64,000 nucleotides of DNA from Planctomonas deserti (GCF_003067705.1 NZ_QANL01000003.1:372001-436000), one strand, 5' to 3'. Shown: positions 1 to 9,331, numbered from the stretch's first letter. Notes: a model not told the origin generated them from the letters alone. A program made the numbers and translations.

Positions 1-142
1 GCGGCGAGAGGCCACCGACCGCAATGCGGGTGAAGATCACCGTGAAGGAGAAGGCGAGGACACCGAGAAGGCCCCACCACAAACCCGCGCGGGACGGTAT
101 CACCGGGGTGACGCGGGTAGTAGCGCTACTGTTGCCTGTCAT
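1..142 (-). CDS. EamA/DMT-family transporter, N-terminal fragment
   Basis: The reverse strand reads from an ATG at 142 to the window edge and gives about 47 residues: a short polar N-terminus, then a hydrophobic stretch with GLWWGLLGVLAFSFTVIFTR. A Trp-rich first membrane helix of this kind is typical of EamA drug/metabolite exporters, which in actinobacteria often sit divergently beside MocR regulators, as here. The rest lies outside the window, so substrate and length are unknown. The proposed start shares CATG with the start of the divergent regulator. A GTG at 103 is an alternative start that would leave room for a promoter. The family call rests on one helix plus context. Confidence 0.6.
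   Translation of the reverse strand, partial: MTGNSSATTRVTPVIPSRAGLWWGLLGVLAFSFTVIFTRIAVGGLSP
119..130. promoter_or_regulatory. 12-bp perfect palindrome between divergent starts
   Basis: AGTAGCGCTACT is a perfect inverted repeat ending about 10 bp from the overlapping start codons of the exporter and the MocR regulator. Its position suggests an operator for the regulator controlling both genes. No clear -10/-35 pair is visible, so one of the two annotated starts may be too far upstream. Confidence 0.45.
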
Positions 143-1544
143 GGAACACGATAGCAGCACCAGGATCGTTCAGGACCTGACGGTGTTGATCAGCACCTCC
201 GATCCGGGTGCCCGCCTGCCCTCGACCCGTGCTCTCGTCGCCCGGTATGGCGCGAGCCCGGTCACCGTGCAGAAGGCGCTCCGTGAGCTCACCCGGCGGG
301 GCCTCATCGAGAGCCGTCCCGGCACCGGAACGTTCGTGCGGATCACCCGCACGGCCCGGCCCGCCGACTACGGCTGGCAGACCGCTGCGCTTCGGACCCC
401 CATGGCCGCAGCGATTGACGTCTCGGCGACTATGCGAACGGTATCGAACGATCACATCGCCCTGCATGCCGGCTATCCGGACCGCGAGCTGCTTCCGGAG
501 CGACTGGTGCGGTCAGCCCTCACGCGCGCCGCGCGCAGCGACGCAGCCTTCGCGCGGCCGCCGGTCTCGGGGCTGCCCGAGCTGCAGGCGTGGTTCGCCT
601 CCGAGCTGGCGGACGCGACGCCGTCCGGTCTGACGCCGCCGGCCGCCAGTGACGTGACGGTCCTTCCCGGCAGCCAGAGCGGCCTCAGCTCCGTGTTCCG
701 TGCGCTGGTCGGTCCCAGGCAGCCCGTGCTTCTGGAGTCGCCGACGTACTGGGGAGCGATCTCCGCGGCCGCACAAGCGGGCGCGGACGTGGTCCCTGTA
801 CCCAGCGGCAGGCAGGGACCGGATCCTCGCGACGTCGCGCGCGCATTCGACGAGACGGGCGCCCGTGCCTTCTACGCCCAGCCCAACTTCGCCAATCCCA
901 CCGGGGCGCAGTGGTCCCGGGAGGCGGCGGGGGAGATACTCGAGATCGTCCGGGCCCGGTCGGCGTTCCTCATCGAGGACGACTGGGCACACGACTTCGG
1001 TATCGACACCGACGCCACCCCGCTCGCGGCCCAGGACGCACACGGCCACGTTGTCTACCTCCGATCCCTGACCAAGAGCGTTTCTCCCTCTATCCGGGTC
1101 GCCGGAATCATCGCACGCGGCCCGGCCCGTGAGCGGATACGCAACGACAGGGCGGCCGAGAGCATGTACGTCAGCGGCGTCCTGCAGAGGGCCGCCCTCG
1201 ACGTGGTGACACAGCCCGGGTGGGGCACACACCTGCGTCACCTCCGGCACAGTCTCCGCGCCCGACGTGATCTGCTGGTGTCCAGCCTGCGAGAGCACGC
1301 CTCCGACGCGCACGTCGACGGGATTCCCCGCGGCGGGTTGAACCTCTGGGTCAGACTGCCGGACGGGGTCGACCTTCGCCGACTCGTCCGCGACTGCGAA
1401 GCCGACGGTCTGATCATCGCGTCCGGCGACGAGTGGTACCCGGCCGAGCCGGAAGGACCCCGCATCCGTCTCAACTACTCAGGGCCGAATCCGGCCGCGT
1501 TTGCCGACGCGGCTCGCATCCTCGGCGCACGGCTTTCGGAATGA
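141..1544 (+). CDS. MocR/PdxR-type regulator: GntR wHTH fused to class I aminotransferase fold
   Basis: A 467-residue transcription regulator. Residues 1-70 form a GntR winged helix (LPSTRALVARYG, then VTVQKALRELTRRGLIESRPGTG). From about residue 90 it is a PLP-binding aminotransferase fold, with QPNFANPTGAQ, an EDDW substrate-loop Asp and the Schiff-base lysine in SLTKSVSPS. MocR proteins use PLP or a PLP-amino acid adduct as effector and often control vitamin B6, GABA or taurine genes or a neighbouring exporter. ATG 141 is chosen because the wHTH begins about 10 residues later. The ORF could extend upstream, but that part is basic and low in family character. The adjacent divergent EamA gene is the likely target, and the palindrome at 119-130 a likely binding site. 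Confidence 0.88.
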   Translation: MEHDSSTRIVQDLTVLISTSDPGARLPSTRALVARYGASPVTVQKALRELTRRGLIESRPGTGTFVRITRTARPADYGWQTAALRTPMAAAIDVSATMRTVSNDHIALHAGYPDRELLPERLVRSALTRAARSDAAFARPPVSGLPELQAWFASELADATPSGLTPPAASDVTVLPGSQSGLSSVFRALVGPRQPVLLESPTYWGAISAAAQAGADVVPVPSGRQGPDPRDVARAFDETGARAFYAQPNFANPTGAQWSREAAGEILEIVRARSAFLIEDDWAHDFGIDTDATPLAAQDAHGHVVYLRSLTKSVSPSIRVAGIIARGPARERIRNDRAAESMYVSGVLQRAALDVVTQPGWGTHLRHLRHSLRARRDLLVSSLREHASDAHVDGIPRGGLNLWVRLPDGVDLRRLVRDCEADGLIIASGDEWYPAEPEGPRIRLNYSGPNPAAFADAARILGARLSE

Positions 1545-1588
1545 GCTACGACACCCGGGGCCGGTGCAGGTTTTTCGGACTCGATGGG

Positions 1589-1617
1589 TCTCCCGCTCAG
1601 AACCGCACAGCGGGAGA
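1589..1617. terminator. Hairpin between convergent genes
   Basis: TCTCCCGCT and AGCGGGAGA form a perfect 9-bp stem with an 11-nt loop. It lies in the 102-bp gap between the convergent MocR gene and the YheO-like gene, so it probably acts as a bidirectional terminator. There is no U-tract, as is usual in GC-rich actinobacteria. Confidence 0.6.
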
Positions 1618-1646
1618 GCCGGCGGCGGCCCGGATCGAGCGCTTCC

Positions 1647-2390
1647 TCATGGTTGCTGGTTCCCCATGCCGGCGGACAGCTCGTTCAGGTAGTTGTAGAT
1701 GGTGAACTTGGAGACGCTCAGCGACTCCGCGACCATTTCCACCGCGTCCCGCAGCAGGAACACACCGCGCGCCTGCAGCTCCGCCACCACGGCGAGCTTG
1801 TGCTTCTTCTTCATCGCCGCCACCGGCACACCGGCGTCGGCGATGGCCTCGTGGATCAGGTGCGCCGCAAGCTCGTCAACGTCGCGGGGGAAGACCTCAC
1901 CCGCCGTCGTTGTCGGCGCCTGCCTTGACTCCGCCTCGCCCGACCCGCGAATCATTTGCGACACGAGCTGATCGACCGCCAGCCAGGATGACAGGTCGGT
2001 GTGGATGCACAGCGCGGCCGCCGGGTTGCCGTCGATGTCGCGGATGAGCATGGTTGAGGACCGCATGCGCCGACCGTCCGGCAGGGTCGACTCGTAGTTC
2101 AGGTTGTAGTCGTCGAAGCCCTGGCTCACCTGACGCAGCAGCACGTCGGTCGGCGGGTCGCCGACCGCGCGGCCCGTGACGTTCCCGCTGATCGCGACTA
2201 TGGAGTTGGGGACGAGGCTGAGATCGTGCAGCACCACCTCGGTGGACGACGGCAGGGCCCGCGCGATGGGCTCGACCAGCGCCCGGAAGATCTGCACAAG
2301 CCGCTGGCCGTCGACGGTGCGCGGCACGTGAAAGCCCTCAGCCGGCATGGTCGGGACGTTCGTCTGAGGCTGAACCTCGTCGATGCTCAC
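1647..2390 (-). CDS. YheO/DauR-like regulator (PAS-like domain plus C-terminal HTH)
   Basis: A 247-residue protein with a YheO-type PAS-like sensor (about residues 25-145; STEVVLHDLS, SIVAISGNVTGR, DYNLNYESTLPDGR) and a C-terminal DauR-like HTH ending SKFTIYNYLNEL. DauR of Pseudomonas represses D-arginine catabolic genes, and related proteins control amino acid or purine catabolism. The GTG start at 2390 is preceded by GAGGAG with good spacing and removes a basic, non-family N-terminal extension of the open frame. It is the last gene of a minus-strand cluster with an amino acid ABC transporter and a DadA-like oxidoreductase, so it is the probable sensor or repressor for that pathway. The ligand is not deducible. 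Confidence 0.82.
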   Translation of the reverse strand: MSIDEVQPQTNVPTMPAEGFHVPRTVDGQRLVQIFRALVEPIARALPSSTEVVLHDLSLVPNSIVAISGNVTGRAVGDPPTDVLLRQVSQGFDDYNLNYESTLPDGRRMRSSTMLIRDIDGNPAAALCIHTDLSSWLAVDQLVSQMIRGSGEAESRQAPTTTAGEVFPRDVDELAAHLIHEAIADAGVPVAAMKKKHKLAVVAELQARGVFLLRDAVEMVAESLSVSKFTIYNYLNELSAGMGNQQP

Positions 2391-2412
2391 GGGTCTCCTC
2401 CTGCTCGAGGTC

Positions 2413-3297
2413 CTACGCCGACGTCTTCGCGGGCACTGACAGCGTAGGCGCCGCCAGCTCGGGTTCCACCACCACCGAGATGTCGCTGTCTCCCCGGCCG
2501 GCCGCTCGCGCGGCGTCGAGCGTCTCGAGCGTTGCGGAGACCGCGGGCATGGATGCGCCCGTCGACGCGAGGACGAGCCGCGCGTCCTTGGCGAGCAGAT
2601 CGACGGAGAACTGCGTGTCATCGAAGTCCTGGGAGCGGATCATGGGGCCCTTCATCCCGGCGATGAAGCCGAAACCCGTGCCCTGGAGCATCGAGAGCAC
2701 GGTGTCGGTGTCCAGGCCGACGGAATTCCCGAGGCGCAGTGCCTCGACAAGTCCCTGCAGGCTGACCCCGAGGGCGAGGTTCGCAAGCAACTTGCCGGAA
2801 GCGGCCGTGCGCGCAGCATCCACGACGCGGAGTCGCTCGGGATCCGCCCACAATGCGGCTAGCGGCTCCACCACGGCCACGTCGGCGGGGGCGCCGCCGA
2901 GCAGGACACCGAGCGCACCTGCTCGCGCCGGGGCCAGGGATCCCACGACCGGCCCGTGCACGTAACGGACGCCCGCACCCCGTGCCCAGCCTGCGAACTC
3001 GTCTGCGTCGGCGGGGGAGACGGTCGTCACATCGAGCCACACAGCTCCCTCAGGGATGGGGAGACCCGTGAGGACCACCTCGCGCACGGCGTCCGGTCCG
3101 AACAGCGCGGTCATCACGACCTCTGCACCGTGAACGGCCGCTGCGGGCGCGACCGCGCGGGATGCGCCGGCGGCGACGATTCGATCCGCTCCTGAGGTCG
3201 TGCGGTTCCAGACCGTGAGGTCGTGTCCGGCGGCGAGCAGGTGGACGGCGAGCTCGTGGCCCATGCGGCCGACTCCGAGCAGGGCGATCTTCGTCAT
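2413..3297 (-). CDS. NAD(P)-dependent beta-hydroxyacid dehydrogenase (HIBADH family)
   Basis: A 294-residue oxidoreductase of the 3-hydroxyisobutyrate / 6-phosphogluconate dehydrogenase-like family. The N-terminus KIALLGVGRMGHELAVHLL is the Rossmann GxGxxG motif followed by VWNRT. The usual DVTTVSP and GPVVGSLAPARAGALGVLLGG segments carry the substrate loop. The catalytic lysine region is ASGKLLANLALG, and the C-terminal helical domain has KDARLVLASTGASMP. Family members oxidise short beta-hydroxyacids or reduce semialdehydes. It lies downstream of an FAD amino acid oxidoreductase gene in the same direction (59-bp gap) and upstream of a DauR-like regulator, so it may handle a product of the oxidised amino acid. 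The exact substrate is unknown. Confidence 0.85.
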   Translation of the reverse strand: MTKIALLGVGRMGHELAVHLLAAGHDLTVWNRTTSGADRIVAAGASRAVAPAAAVHGAEVVMTALFGPDAVREVVLTGLPIPEGAVWLDVTTVSPADADEFAGWARGAGVRYVHGPVVGSLAPARAGALGVLLGGAPADVAVVEPLAALWADPERLRVVDAARTAASGKLLANLALGVSLQGLVEALRLGNSVGLDTDTVLSMLQGTGFGFIAGMKGPMIRSQDFDDTQFSVDLLAKDARLVLASTGASMPAVSATLETLDAARAAGRGDSDISVVVEPELAAPTLSVPAKTSA

Positions 3298-3355
3298 GCG
3301 GTGGTTCTCGACTTCCGTGTCGTGGATTCGGTGATCCGAGCGTGGGGTGTATTGA

Positions 3356-4507
3356 TCATTGCTGTCCCGGGAGCCGCGGCACTGGCGCCGCGAAGGACAA
3401 TTGCGGGTCGAGCAGACGCTCCGGGCGGAACGCGTCGAGCTGGGGCAGACGCTCGCCGAGCACCTCGGCTGCTACCCACTTCCCAAGCGCGAGCGACATC
3501 GTGACGCCGCTGTGCGTGGCCACGACATAGCGCGACTCCGCGTCCAGGTGCCCGATCACGGAAAGGCCATCGGCGGGCATGGCACGCTGACCCACCACGA
3601 ACGACTCGATGCGCGCATCCTCGCCTCCGAGGAAGAGCCGCCCGAAGCGGTCGCGGAGCTCACGGGCGACCTCAGCATCCACCGCGTATGAGCGGGACGC
3701 ATCGGCGGTGGCGTCGAGGACGGTCGACTGAAGAAGGAAGCGCCCGCCCCCCGCCGGCCTCGCATTGAGGACGGTCGTACTGAGGAGCGCGGGATGGTCG
3801 ACGGCGACCGGCGCGGTGGTCGCGAGGAAGCCGACCCCCGCGCCGCCCACCACGTCCATCGGCACCATCGGTATGCGGGTGCCCATGAGCCCGCTGACCT
3901 CGTCGGTCCAGCGGCCCACGCAGCTCACGACGACGTCCACGTCGATCGGGTCGATCCCCGTGGCGTGCACGGTCGCGCCCGAGCCGCGGTCGTCGATCGC
4001 GATGACCGGCGTCCGGGTCAGGATCGTCGCGCCGTGCGCGAGCGCCCTCCGTTGCAGCTCGACCGCGAGCAGCGTCGCGTGCACGTACCCCTCCGTAGGG
4101 AAGTACGCGATGGTGTCTGCGTCGTCCGGCACGCGGAGCGCCGGGCTTATCTCTCGGGCTCGCGCGGCCGTGATCCACTCGGCCGGGTAGTCCCGCTCCT
4201 GCAGGCGTGCGACCCTCGCCTGCAGACTCTTCGCGTGCTCCGGGTCGGCCGCCCACTCGAGGTGGCCCGACGGCACGAACCACTGCGATCCGGTGCCCTG
4301 CGCGTGCATCTCGCCGAGCCCCGCGAGGTTGAGGTCGAAGTACGGGCGCGGTTCCTTGCCGTTCGAGTTGGCCCAGGCGTATGAGGTCGACGTGGTGCCC
4401 GATCCGACCCCACCCGCCTCCAGTACGACGACGTCGACCCCGCGCTGCGCGAGGTGCGCGGCGACCGAGAGACCCACAACTCCGGCACCGATGACTGCTG
4501 CTCTCAT
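3356..4507 (-). CDS. DadA-like FAD-dependent amino acid oxidoreductase
   Basis: A 383-residue protein of the DAO/DadA superfamily. The N-terminus has the FAD dinucleotide motif ([19 protein letters not shown], then VVVLEAG) and the [11 protein letters not shown] segment that contacts flavin. A second FAD motif is seen near VVVSCVGRW, and the C-terminus has [20 protein letters not shown], the usual flavin-capping region. Enzymes of this type oxidise D- or N-modified amino acids to keto acids. Its ATG overlaps the stop of the upstream ATPase gene (ATGA), so uptake and oxidation are translationally coupled. That coupling suggests the transporter imports its substrate. Confidence 0.87.
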   Translation of the reverse strand: MRAAVIGAGVVGLSVAAHLAQRGVDVVVLEAGGVGSGTTSTSYAWANSNGKEPRPYFDLNLAGLGEMHAQGTGSQWFVPSGHLEWAADPEHAKSLQARVARLQERDYPAEWITAARAREISPALRVPDDADTIAYFPTEGYVHATLLAVELQRRALAHGATILTRTPVIAIDDRGSGATVHATGIDPIDVDVVVSCVGRWTDEVSGLMGTRIPMVPMDVVGGAGVGFLATTAPVAVDHPALLSTTVLNARPAGGGRFLLQSTVLDATADASRSYAVDAEVARELRDRFGRLFLGGEDARIESFVVGQRAMPADGLSVIGHLDAESRYVVATHSGVTMSLALGKWVAAEVLGERLPQLDAFRPERLLDPQLSFAAPVPRLPGQQ

Positions 4508-5403
4508 GAGATTGCTCCTTCGTGTATACCGTCGACGTGGGTCGGGACCGCGGGACCGGAACTACCCCTGTCCTGCCCGTTCGCCTCCACAAGCACGCCG
4601 CGGAGGAAGGCCCGCGTCCGCGGGTGGCTGGGAGTCACGAGCACGTCCCGCGGTGTGCCCTGCTCGACGATGTCACCGTCGGCCATGAACACGACCCGGT
4701 CCGCGACCTCCCGGGCGAACGCGATCTCGTGGGTGACGACGATCATCGTCATGCCGCTTGCGGCGAGGTCGCGCATCACCTCCAGCACCTCGCCGACGAG
4801 CTCGGGGTCGAGGGCGGAGGTCGGCTCGTCGAAGAGCATCACCTTCGGGTGCATTGCGAGGGCCCGGGCAATGGCGACGCGTTGCTTCTGCCCGCCGCTC
4901 AGCTGGTTCGGGTACGCGTGGATCTTGTCGGCAAGGCCCACCCGTTCCAGTAGGGCACGCGCCTCCTCCCTCGCCGCGGCCGGTGTCGCTCCGCGAACCC
5001 CGACGGGGCCCTCGATGATGTTCTGCTCGACCGTCATGTGCGGGAACAGGTTGAAGCCCTGGAACACCATTCCGATGTCGCGGCGCTGGCGGGCGATGTC
5101 ACGCTCGCGCAACTCGTGAAAGCGTCCGCCGCGCTCGTCATAGCCGATCATCTGACCGTCGACGTAGATCCGACCGCTCGTGAGGCGCTCGATGTGATTG
5201 ATGCAGCGCAGCAACGTGGACTTGCCCGAGCCGGACGGCCCGATGAGGCACATCACCTCACTCTCCGCGACCTCGAGGTCGATGCCGGACAGCACTTCCG
5301 TCGAACCGAACGACTTGCGTACGGCGCGGAGCTCGACCATGGGCCGGGCTGCCTCGCGCGCGGCGGCAGGCTGCGGCGACGAAACGGTTCGGGACTCAGG
5401 CAC
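4504..5403 (-). CDS. Polar amino acid ABC transporter ATP-binding protein
   Basis: A 299-residue GlnQ/HisP-type ATPase. It has Walker [10 protein letters not shown], a Q-loop in [15 protein letters not shown], signature [15 protein letters not shown], Walker [15 protein letters not shown] and switch His in VVTHE. The family normally starts close to the beta-strand [12 protein letters not shown]. Here about 30 extra residues precede it, from GTG 5403 whose first bases overlap the permease stop (GTGCCTGA). MVEL at residue 31 is an alternative start. The C-terminal 25 residues after [10 protein letters not shown] are an unconserved tail. It energises the permease and binding protein encoded just upstream. 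Confidence 0.93.
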   Translation of the reverse strand: MPESRTVSSPQPAAAREAARPMVELRAVRKSFGSTEVLSGIDLEVAESEVMCLIGPSGSGKSTLLRCINHIERLTSGRIYVDGQMIGYDERGGRFHELRERDIARQRRDIGMVFQGFNLFPHMTVEQNIIEGPVGVRGATPAAAREEARALLERVGLADKIHAYPNQLSGGQKQRVAIARALAMHPKVMLFDEPTSALDPELVGEVLEVMRDLAASGMTMIVVTHEIAFAREVADRVVFMADGDIVEQGTPRDVLVTPSHPRTRAFLRGVLVEANGQDRGSSGPAVPTHVDGIHEGAIS

Positions 5404-6403
5404 GGGTGTCCTCCTTCTCGGACGCAGGAATCGGGGCGGTGCTGCGTGCGGGCGTCCGCCGCTGCATCCGCGTAAGGCGACGCCACATGGGCTCCTCGGG
5501 GGCATGCGCATGGCCCTGGCCGAAGTGCCGTTCGAGCTGGTACTGCCCTGCCGTCAACACGGTGGTGACGATGAGGTACCAGATGGACGCGACGATCAGC
5601 AGCGGGATCGTCAGGTAGTTGACGGCGTAGATGAGCTGTGCCGAATAGAGCAGCTCCGGGAACGCGAGCACACTGACCACGGAAGTGGTCTTGAGCATCG
5701 AGATGACGTTATTGCCGGTGGGCGGCAGGATGACGCGCATCGCCTGTGGGAGCACAACGCGGCGCATGATGCGGGCCTTGCTCATGCCGAGCGCCTGACC
5801 GGCCTCTCGCTGTCCTTGATCGACCGCATTCAACCCGCCGCGGACGATTTCCGCCATGTATGCGCCCTCGTTGAGACTGAGGCCGAGCACCGCCGCGAGC
5901 CACGGAGTCATCAGGGTGCGCGTGTCCGCCGAGGCGAGGTCGATCCCCGTGAAAGGGATGCCCAGACTGACCGTCGGGTAGAGCGCAGCGATATAGCCCC
6001 AGAACAGCAGCTGCACGAAGACGGGCGTGCCACGGAAGAACCAGATGTAGAGGCCGGCCGCGCCCGAGAGCACCGGGTTCGGTGACTGCCGCATGATCGC
6101 CACGACAAGGCCGAGCACGATCCCGATGACCATGGCGATGACGGTCAGCTCGAGCGTGTGCAGTAGCCCGTCGAGGATCCGGGGCGAAAAGAAGAAGCGG
6201 CCGACGACGTCCCAGCGGTAGTTGGGGTTCGTGAAGAGCGTCTCGACGAAGGCGGCGAGGGCGACCACGATCACCGCGGCGACCGCCCAGCGCCCATAGT
6301 GCCGGACCGACACGACCTTCATATCCCTGGCATCGGCTTCCGGTGCGGAGCTGGGGGCGGGCACGTGCGCGGAGACGGCCGGTCGGGAACGCGTGTCGGT
6401 CAT
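5396..6403 (-). CDS. Polar amino acid ABC transporter permease
   Basis: A 335-residue inner-membrane permease of the His/Glu/Gln/Arg/opine family. After a polar N-terminal 30 residues and a first helix ([19 protein letters not shown]), the core has [18 protein letters not shown] and [18 protein letters not shown]. The EAA-type coupling loop is [27 protein letters not shown]. The long C-terminal tail after [10 protein letters not shown] is charged and variable. Only one permease is encoded, so it probably works as a homodimer. The start overlaps the binding-protein stop in TGATG, evidence of a coupled transport operon. Confidence 0.93.
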   Translation of the reverse strand: MTDTRSRPAVSAHVPAPSSAPEADARDMKVVSVRHYGRWAVAAVIVVALAAFVETLFTNPNYRWDVVGRFFFSPRILDGLLHTLELTVIAMVIGIVLGLVVAIMRQSPNPVLSGAAGLYIWFFRGTPVFVQLLFWGYIAALYPTVSLGIPFTGIDLASADTRTLMTPWLAAVLGLSLNEGAYMAEIVRGGLNAVDQGQREAGQALGMSKARIMRRVVLPQAMRVILPPTGNNVISMLKTTSVVSVLAFPELLYSAQLIYAVNYLTIPLLIVASIWYLIVTTVLTAGQYQLERHFGQGHAHAPEEPMWRRLTRMQRRTPARSTAPIPASEKEDTRA

Positions 6404-7302
6404 CAGCTCACCGCGCCGTTCACCACGGACTCCTCGATCGCGATGTCACCGAGGTCGTACTTCTCGATGAGCTCGTCGTAGGTGCCGTCCTCCATGAGCT
6501 TCGTGACCGCGGCGTGAACGGCCGCGACCAGTTCGCTGTCCTTCGGCAACGCGACGCCGCCCGGGTTGGGGTTCTTGAATGCGGGTCCGGCGATCTCGAA
6601 GGCCGGGTTGGCGTTCTTCGCGTTGACGAGGGTGGGAACGTCGGCAAGCACAGCGTCCACCTGACCGCTCTGCAAGGCGAGCAGTGAGTCGGGCGTCTGC
6701 TGGAACGCGGACTCGACGGGGGCCTCCTTCCCGTCTGCCTGGCACGTCTCCGCCTGCGCCGGCAGCATGGTGTTCTGCTGCAACGAGCCGCGCAGAACCC
6801 CGACCTTCGCGCCGCAGAGCGCCGAAGCAGTCAGGTCCATCGGGTTGCCGCTCGCCACGAGCGCGACACTCCCGTTGTGATAGTAGGTCACGAAGTCCAC
6901 GACCTCCTCGCGCTCCTTGGTGTCGCCGATCGAGTTCATGGCGATGTCGGCGGCGCCAGCCTGAAGTCCGGGAATGATGCCATCGAACGAGGTGGGCACG
7001 AACTCGACCTCGAGGCCCATGAGGGCGCCCATCTCGCGAGCAAGGTCCGGGTCGAGGCCGACGTACGTGGTGCCGTCCTCCTCCGAGAGCGATTCGAAGG
7101 GGGGATTCGCGCCGTCCATAGCGACGCGCAGCTTGCCGGTGGCCGCGATGTCCTCCGGTACGAGAGCCGAGATGGCGGAGTCCACCTCGGTGTCACTCGC
7201 AGCCGCGTCGCCGGTGCCTGCCGCCGTGCAACTGGTGAGCGCCAGTACGGCGACGGCGGCACCGGTGAGGGCCGCGAGACGGGGGGAGGTCTGAATGCGC
7301 AT
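6403..7302 (-). CDS. Amino acid ABC transporter substrate-binding lipoprotein (family 3)
   Basis: A 299-residue protein with a lipoprotein signal ending in the lipobox LTSC near residue 25. A Ser/Asp-rich linker and a family 3 solute-binding fold follow: GKLRVAMDGANPPFESL, GLDPDLAREMGALMG, FVPTSFDGIIPGLQAGAADIAMNSI and the hinge VDFVTYYHNGSVALVASG. The protein is exported and lipid-anchored outside the membrane and delivers substrate to the permease. ATG 7302 is preferred over ATG 7308 because GAAGG lies 8 nt before it. First gene of the operon. Confidence 0.92.
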   Translation of the reverse strand: MRIQTSPRLAALTGAAVAVLALTSCTAAGTGDAAASDTEVDSAISALVPEDIAATGKLRVAMDGANPPFESLSEEDGTTYVGLDPDLAREMGALMGLEVEFVPTSFDGIIPGLQAGAADIAMNSIGDTKEREEVVDFVTYYHNGSVALVASGNPMDLTASALCGAKVGVLRGSLQQNTMLPAQAETCQADGKEAPVESAFQQTPDSLLALQSGQVDAVLADVPTLVNAKNANPAFEIAGPAFKNPNPGGVALPKDSELVAAVHAAVTKLMEDGTYDELIEKYDLGDIAIEESVVNGAVS

Positions 7303-7727
7303 GGGCATGCCCTTCGGTCGAGTGATGCGCCCGGCCCGACATCTCAACGGAAGCGAGAACGAGCGAGCGATTGACTCGAAGATGCCACACGCAGTTGAAA
7401 TACACCGACCCGCAGGGCGTATAACGCGACGGATTTACACAGATGTAACAAGATCGACTTATTCGACCGCCACCACCAGTAGAACCGGCTCTGCGCGTTC
7501 TTACGGTCGATAGGCGTGTCGTCGTCCTTTAGGGTGCGACGCTGGCCTCGGCGAGGCCGAAGTCAGTTCGCTCTCGTGCTTGGACACGTGTTCCCCGCGG
7601 TCATCTGCGTCCGCCGCCACGTTCGACCCGCGCCGCGAACCATGGACATCTGCGGATACGCGGCGATATCGCCGCCAGAATCGATGGTCCGCTCGTCAAC
7701 GCGTCGACGAGCGGAGCGCCCCGCGCG
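7303..7727. other. Intergenic region upstream of the amino acid ABC operon
   Basis: There is no convincing gene in these 425 bases: the open frames have no recognisable start context or family pattern. The region contains the likely promoter and operator of the ABC operon on the minus strand. The sequence around 7400-7460 is distinctly AT-richer than its surroundings, includes TTATAC, and carries the short inverted repeat listed separately. On the 7728 side it follows the end of the kdgK operon, and I see no strong terminator hairpin there. Confidence 0.5.
7435..7448. promoter_or_regulatory. Inverted repeat TTACA-N4-TGTAA, candidate operator
   Basis: TTACACAGATGTAA has perfect 5-bp arms around CAGA in an AT-rich island about 135 bp upstream of the binding-protein start. 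It overlaps a plausible minus-strand promoter (TTACAT, 18 bp, TTATAC). It is a candidate site for the DauR-like regulator at the end of the operon, but nothing in the sequence proves that pairing. Confidence 0.4.
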
Positions 7728-8684
7728 TCAGCGTTGGACCGGGTCTACGGCCGAGGAGTGGAACGCAGCCAGATCGCTCCGGGACGGTGCTGCCTCCCAG
7801 TCGCCATCGACCGTGCAGGCGAGGGCTCCGCAGGAGATCGCCACGTCGATGCATCGATCCAGAGGCGACGACAGGGCGCTTTCGGCCAGCCAACCGGCGA
7901 CGAACGCGTCACCCGCGCCCACGGTGTCGACGACCTCGACGGGCTTCGCCCCACGGGTGACCACGCGGTCGCCCTGCGACGCGATGGCTCCGTTCGCGCC
8001 GAGCTTGATGACGGCGGTCTCGGCTCCGAGCGCGCGGATGGCGTCGAGCTGGTCGCGAGCATCCGTTGCACCGGTGAGGATCGCCGCTTCGTCGTCGCCG
8101 GCGAATACGATGTCCGCCCGCGATGCGAGCGCTCGGTAGGCGGCCGCCGCGTCACGCCCGTCCCGCCACAGCGCGCTGCGATGGTTGACGTCGAAGGACA
8201 CCCGCACGCCCGCGGCCTTCGCTCGATCGATCGCGGAGTGGATCGCCGCCAGCGGCCCGCTCCCGAGTCCCGCCGAGATACCCGTGACGTGCAGGATCCG
8301 TGCCCGCTCCACGACTCCTGGCGGGACATCCGATGCGGTGAGTCTGCTCCCCGCCTGGGCGGAGCGGTAGTAGGTGACGCGGGAGACGCCGGGCCGCGGC
8401 CGCTCCTTGATCATGAGCGCTGTCGCCGCGTCCTCGTCGACCGCGGCGTGGACCTCGACGCCCTCCGCTCGGATCTCCCGCACGATGAGGGAACCGAGTC
8501 CGTCTGATCCGACGCGGCTCACCCAGGCGGCGGACCCGCCGAGCCGTGCGACGCCGATGGCGACGTTGCTCTCCGCGCCCCCGAAGCCGAGCGTTACGCC
8601 CCGCACGTGTGCGAGGCGGCCGGGTTGCTCGGGCACGAGCAGGCCCAGGCTCTCACCGATCGTGAGAACGTCGATCGCGGTCAT
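7728..8684 (-). CDS. kdgK: 2-keto-3-deoxygluconate kinase (PfkB family)
   Basis: A 318-residue ribokinase-fold sugar kinase. It begins DVLTIGESLGLLVPEQPG and has GGAESNVAIGVARLGGSAAWVSRVGSDGLG (sugar site), VSFDVNHRSALW and VIKLGANGAI. The PfkB signature VDTVGAGDAFVAGWLAE carries the catalytic Asp. With mannonate dehydratase and KDPG aldolase beside it, the expected reaction is phosphorylation of 2-keto-3-deoxy-D-gluconate to KDPG. Its ATG overlaps the aldolase stop by 4 nt. It is the last gene of the hexonate operon. Confidence 0.9.
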   Translation of the reverse strand: MTAIDVLTIGESLGLLVPEQPGRLAHVRGVTLGFGGAESNVAIGVARLGGSAAWVSRVGSDGLGSLIVREIRAEGVEVHAAVDEDAATALMIKERPRPGVSRVTYYRSAQAGSRLTASDVPPGVVERARILHVTGISAGLGSGPLAAIHSAIDRAKAAGVRVSFDVNHRSALWRDGRDAAAAYRALASRADIVFAGDDEAAILTGATDARDQLDAIRALGAETAVIKLGANGAIASQGDRVVTRGAKPVEVVDTVGAGDAFVAGWLAESALSSPLDRCIDVAISCGALACTVDGDWEAAPSRSDLAAFHSSAVDPVQR

Positions 8685-9331
8685 CGGTCCGTCGCCACGG
8701 ACACGGCCACCCGGGCGGCCGCGCTCACCGCATCGGCGCCCTGGGCGGCGAGTGCGGTGATCCAGCTGCCGCTTGCGGCGAAGACCGCCGGGTGCGCGAG
8801 GTGCTCGGCGAGGTTGTCCTGGCGGATGCCGCCCGACGGCATGAAGCGGACGTCGCGATAGACGTCGGCGTAGGCGGAGAGCAGGCGAAGCCCGCCGAAG
8901 ACCCCCGCGGGGAAGAGCTTGAGCCTGGACAGGCCGAGGCCGATCGCCGCCTGCACCTCCGTCGGCGTGAGCACCCCGGGGACGATCGGCACGCCGGCGT
9001 CCTGCACGAAGCGCACCACGTCCGCGTCGAGTCCCGGCGTGACGATGAAGGAGGCGCCGGCGTCAAGCGAGTGCCGCGCCTGATCGACGGTAAGCACCGT
9101 GCCCGCCCCGACGAGCAGATCGCCGCGTTCCGCGAGGCGTTGCACGGCCGCCAGCCCGTGCTCGCCGCGCAGGGCAACCTCGACGACCGGCAGACCCCCG
9201 GTGACGAGGCCGTCGCCGATCGCGTCCACGTGCGCGGGATCAGCCACCGAGGCCAGGGGCACGACCCGATGATCGAACAGCGACGCCGTTGACGAGGTTG
9301 ACGCCGTTGACGCCGAGAACTCACCAGTCAT
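8681..9331 (-). CDS. eda: KDPG aldolase (2-keto-3-deoxy-6-phosphogluconate aldolase)
   Basis: A 216-residue class I aldolase. It has [10 protein letters not shown] (general-base Glu), [25 protein letters not shown] and [13 protein letters not shown], whose lysine is the Schiff-base residue. The phosphate-binding end is [12 protein letters not shown]. It splits KDPG into pyruvate and glyceraldehyde 3-phosphate, completing the Entner-Doudoroff-type end of the operon. The first 17 residues are a Ser/Thr/Ala-rich extension, encoded by short GACGCCGTTGACG repeats and absent from typical family members. The start overlaps the end of the mannonate dehydratase gene by 11 nt. Confidence 0.93.
   Translation of the reverse strand: MTGEFSASTASTSSTASLFDHRVVPLASVADPAHVDAIGDGLVTGGLPVVEVALRGEHGLAAVQRLAERGDLLVGAGTVLTVDQARHSLDAGASFIVTPGLDADVVRFVQDAGVPIVPGVLTPTEVQAAIGLGLSRLKLFPAGVFGGLRLLSAYADVYRDVRFMPSGGIRQDNLAEHLAHPAVFAASGSWITALAAQGADAVSAAARVAVSVATDR

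Noticed and set aside
7303-7727. A small gene in the gap between the kdgK and ABC operons
   Set aside because: The open frames there have no ribosome site, atypical codon use and no family sequence; the AT-rich island fits a promoter region instead.
9281-9316. Short GACGCCGTTGACG repeats at the eda start as a regulatory element
   Set aside because: They are within the aldolase N-terminal extension and most simply reflect a slippage-prone coding repeat.
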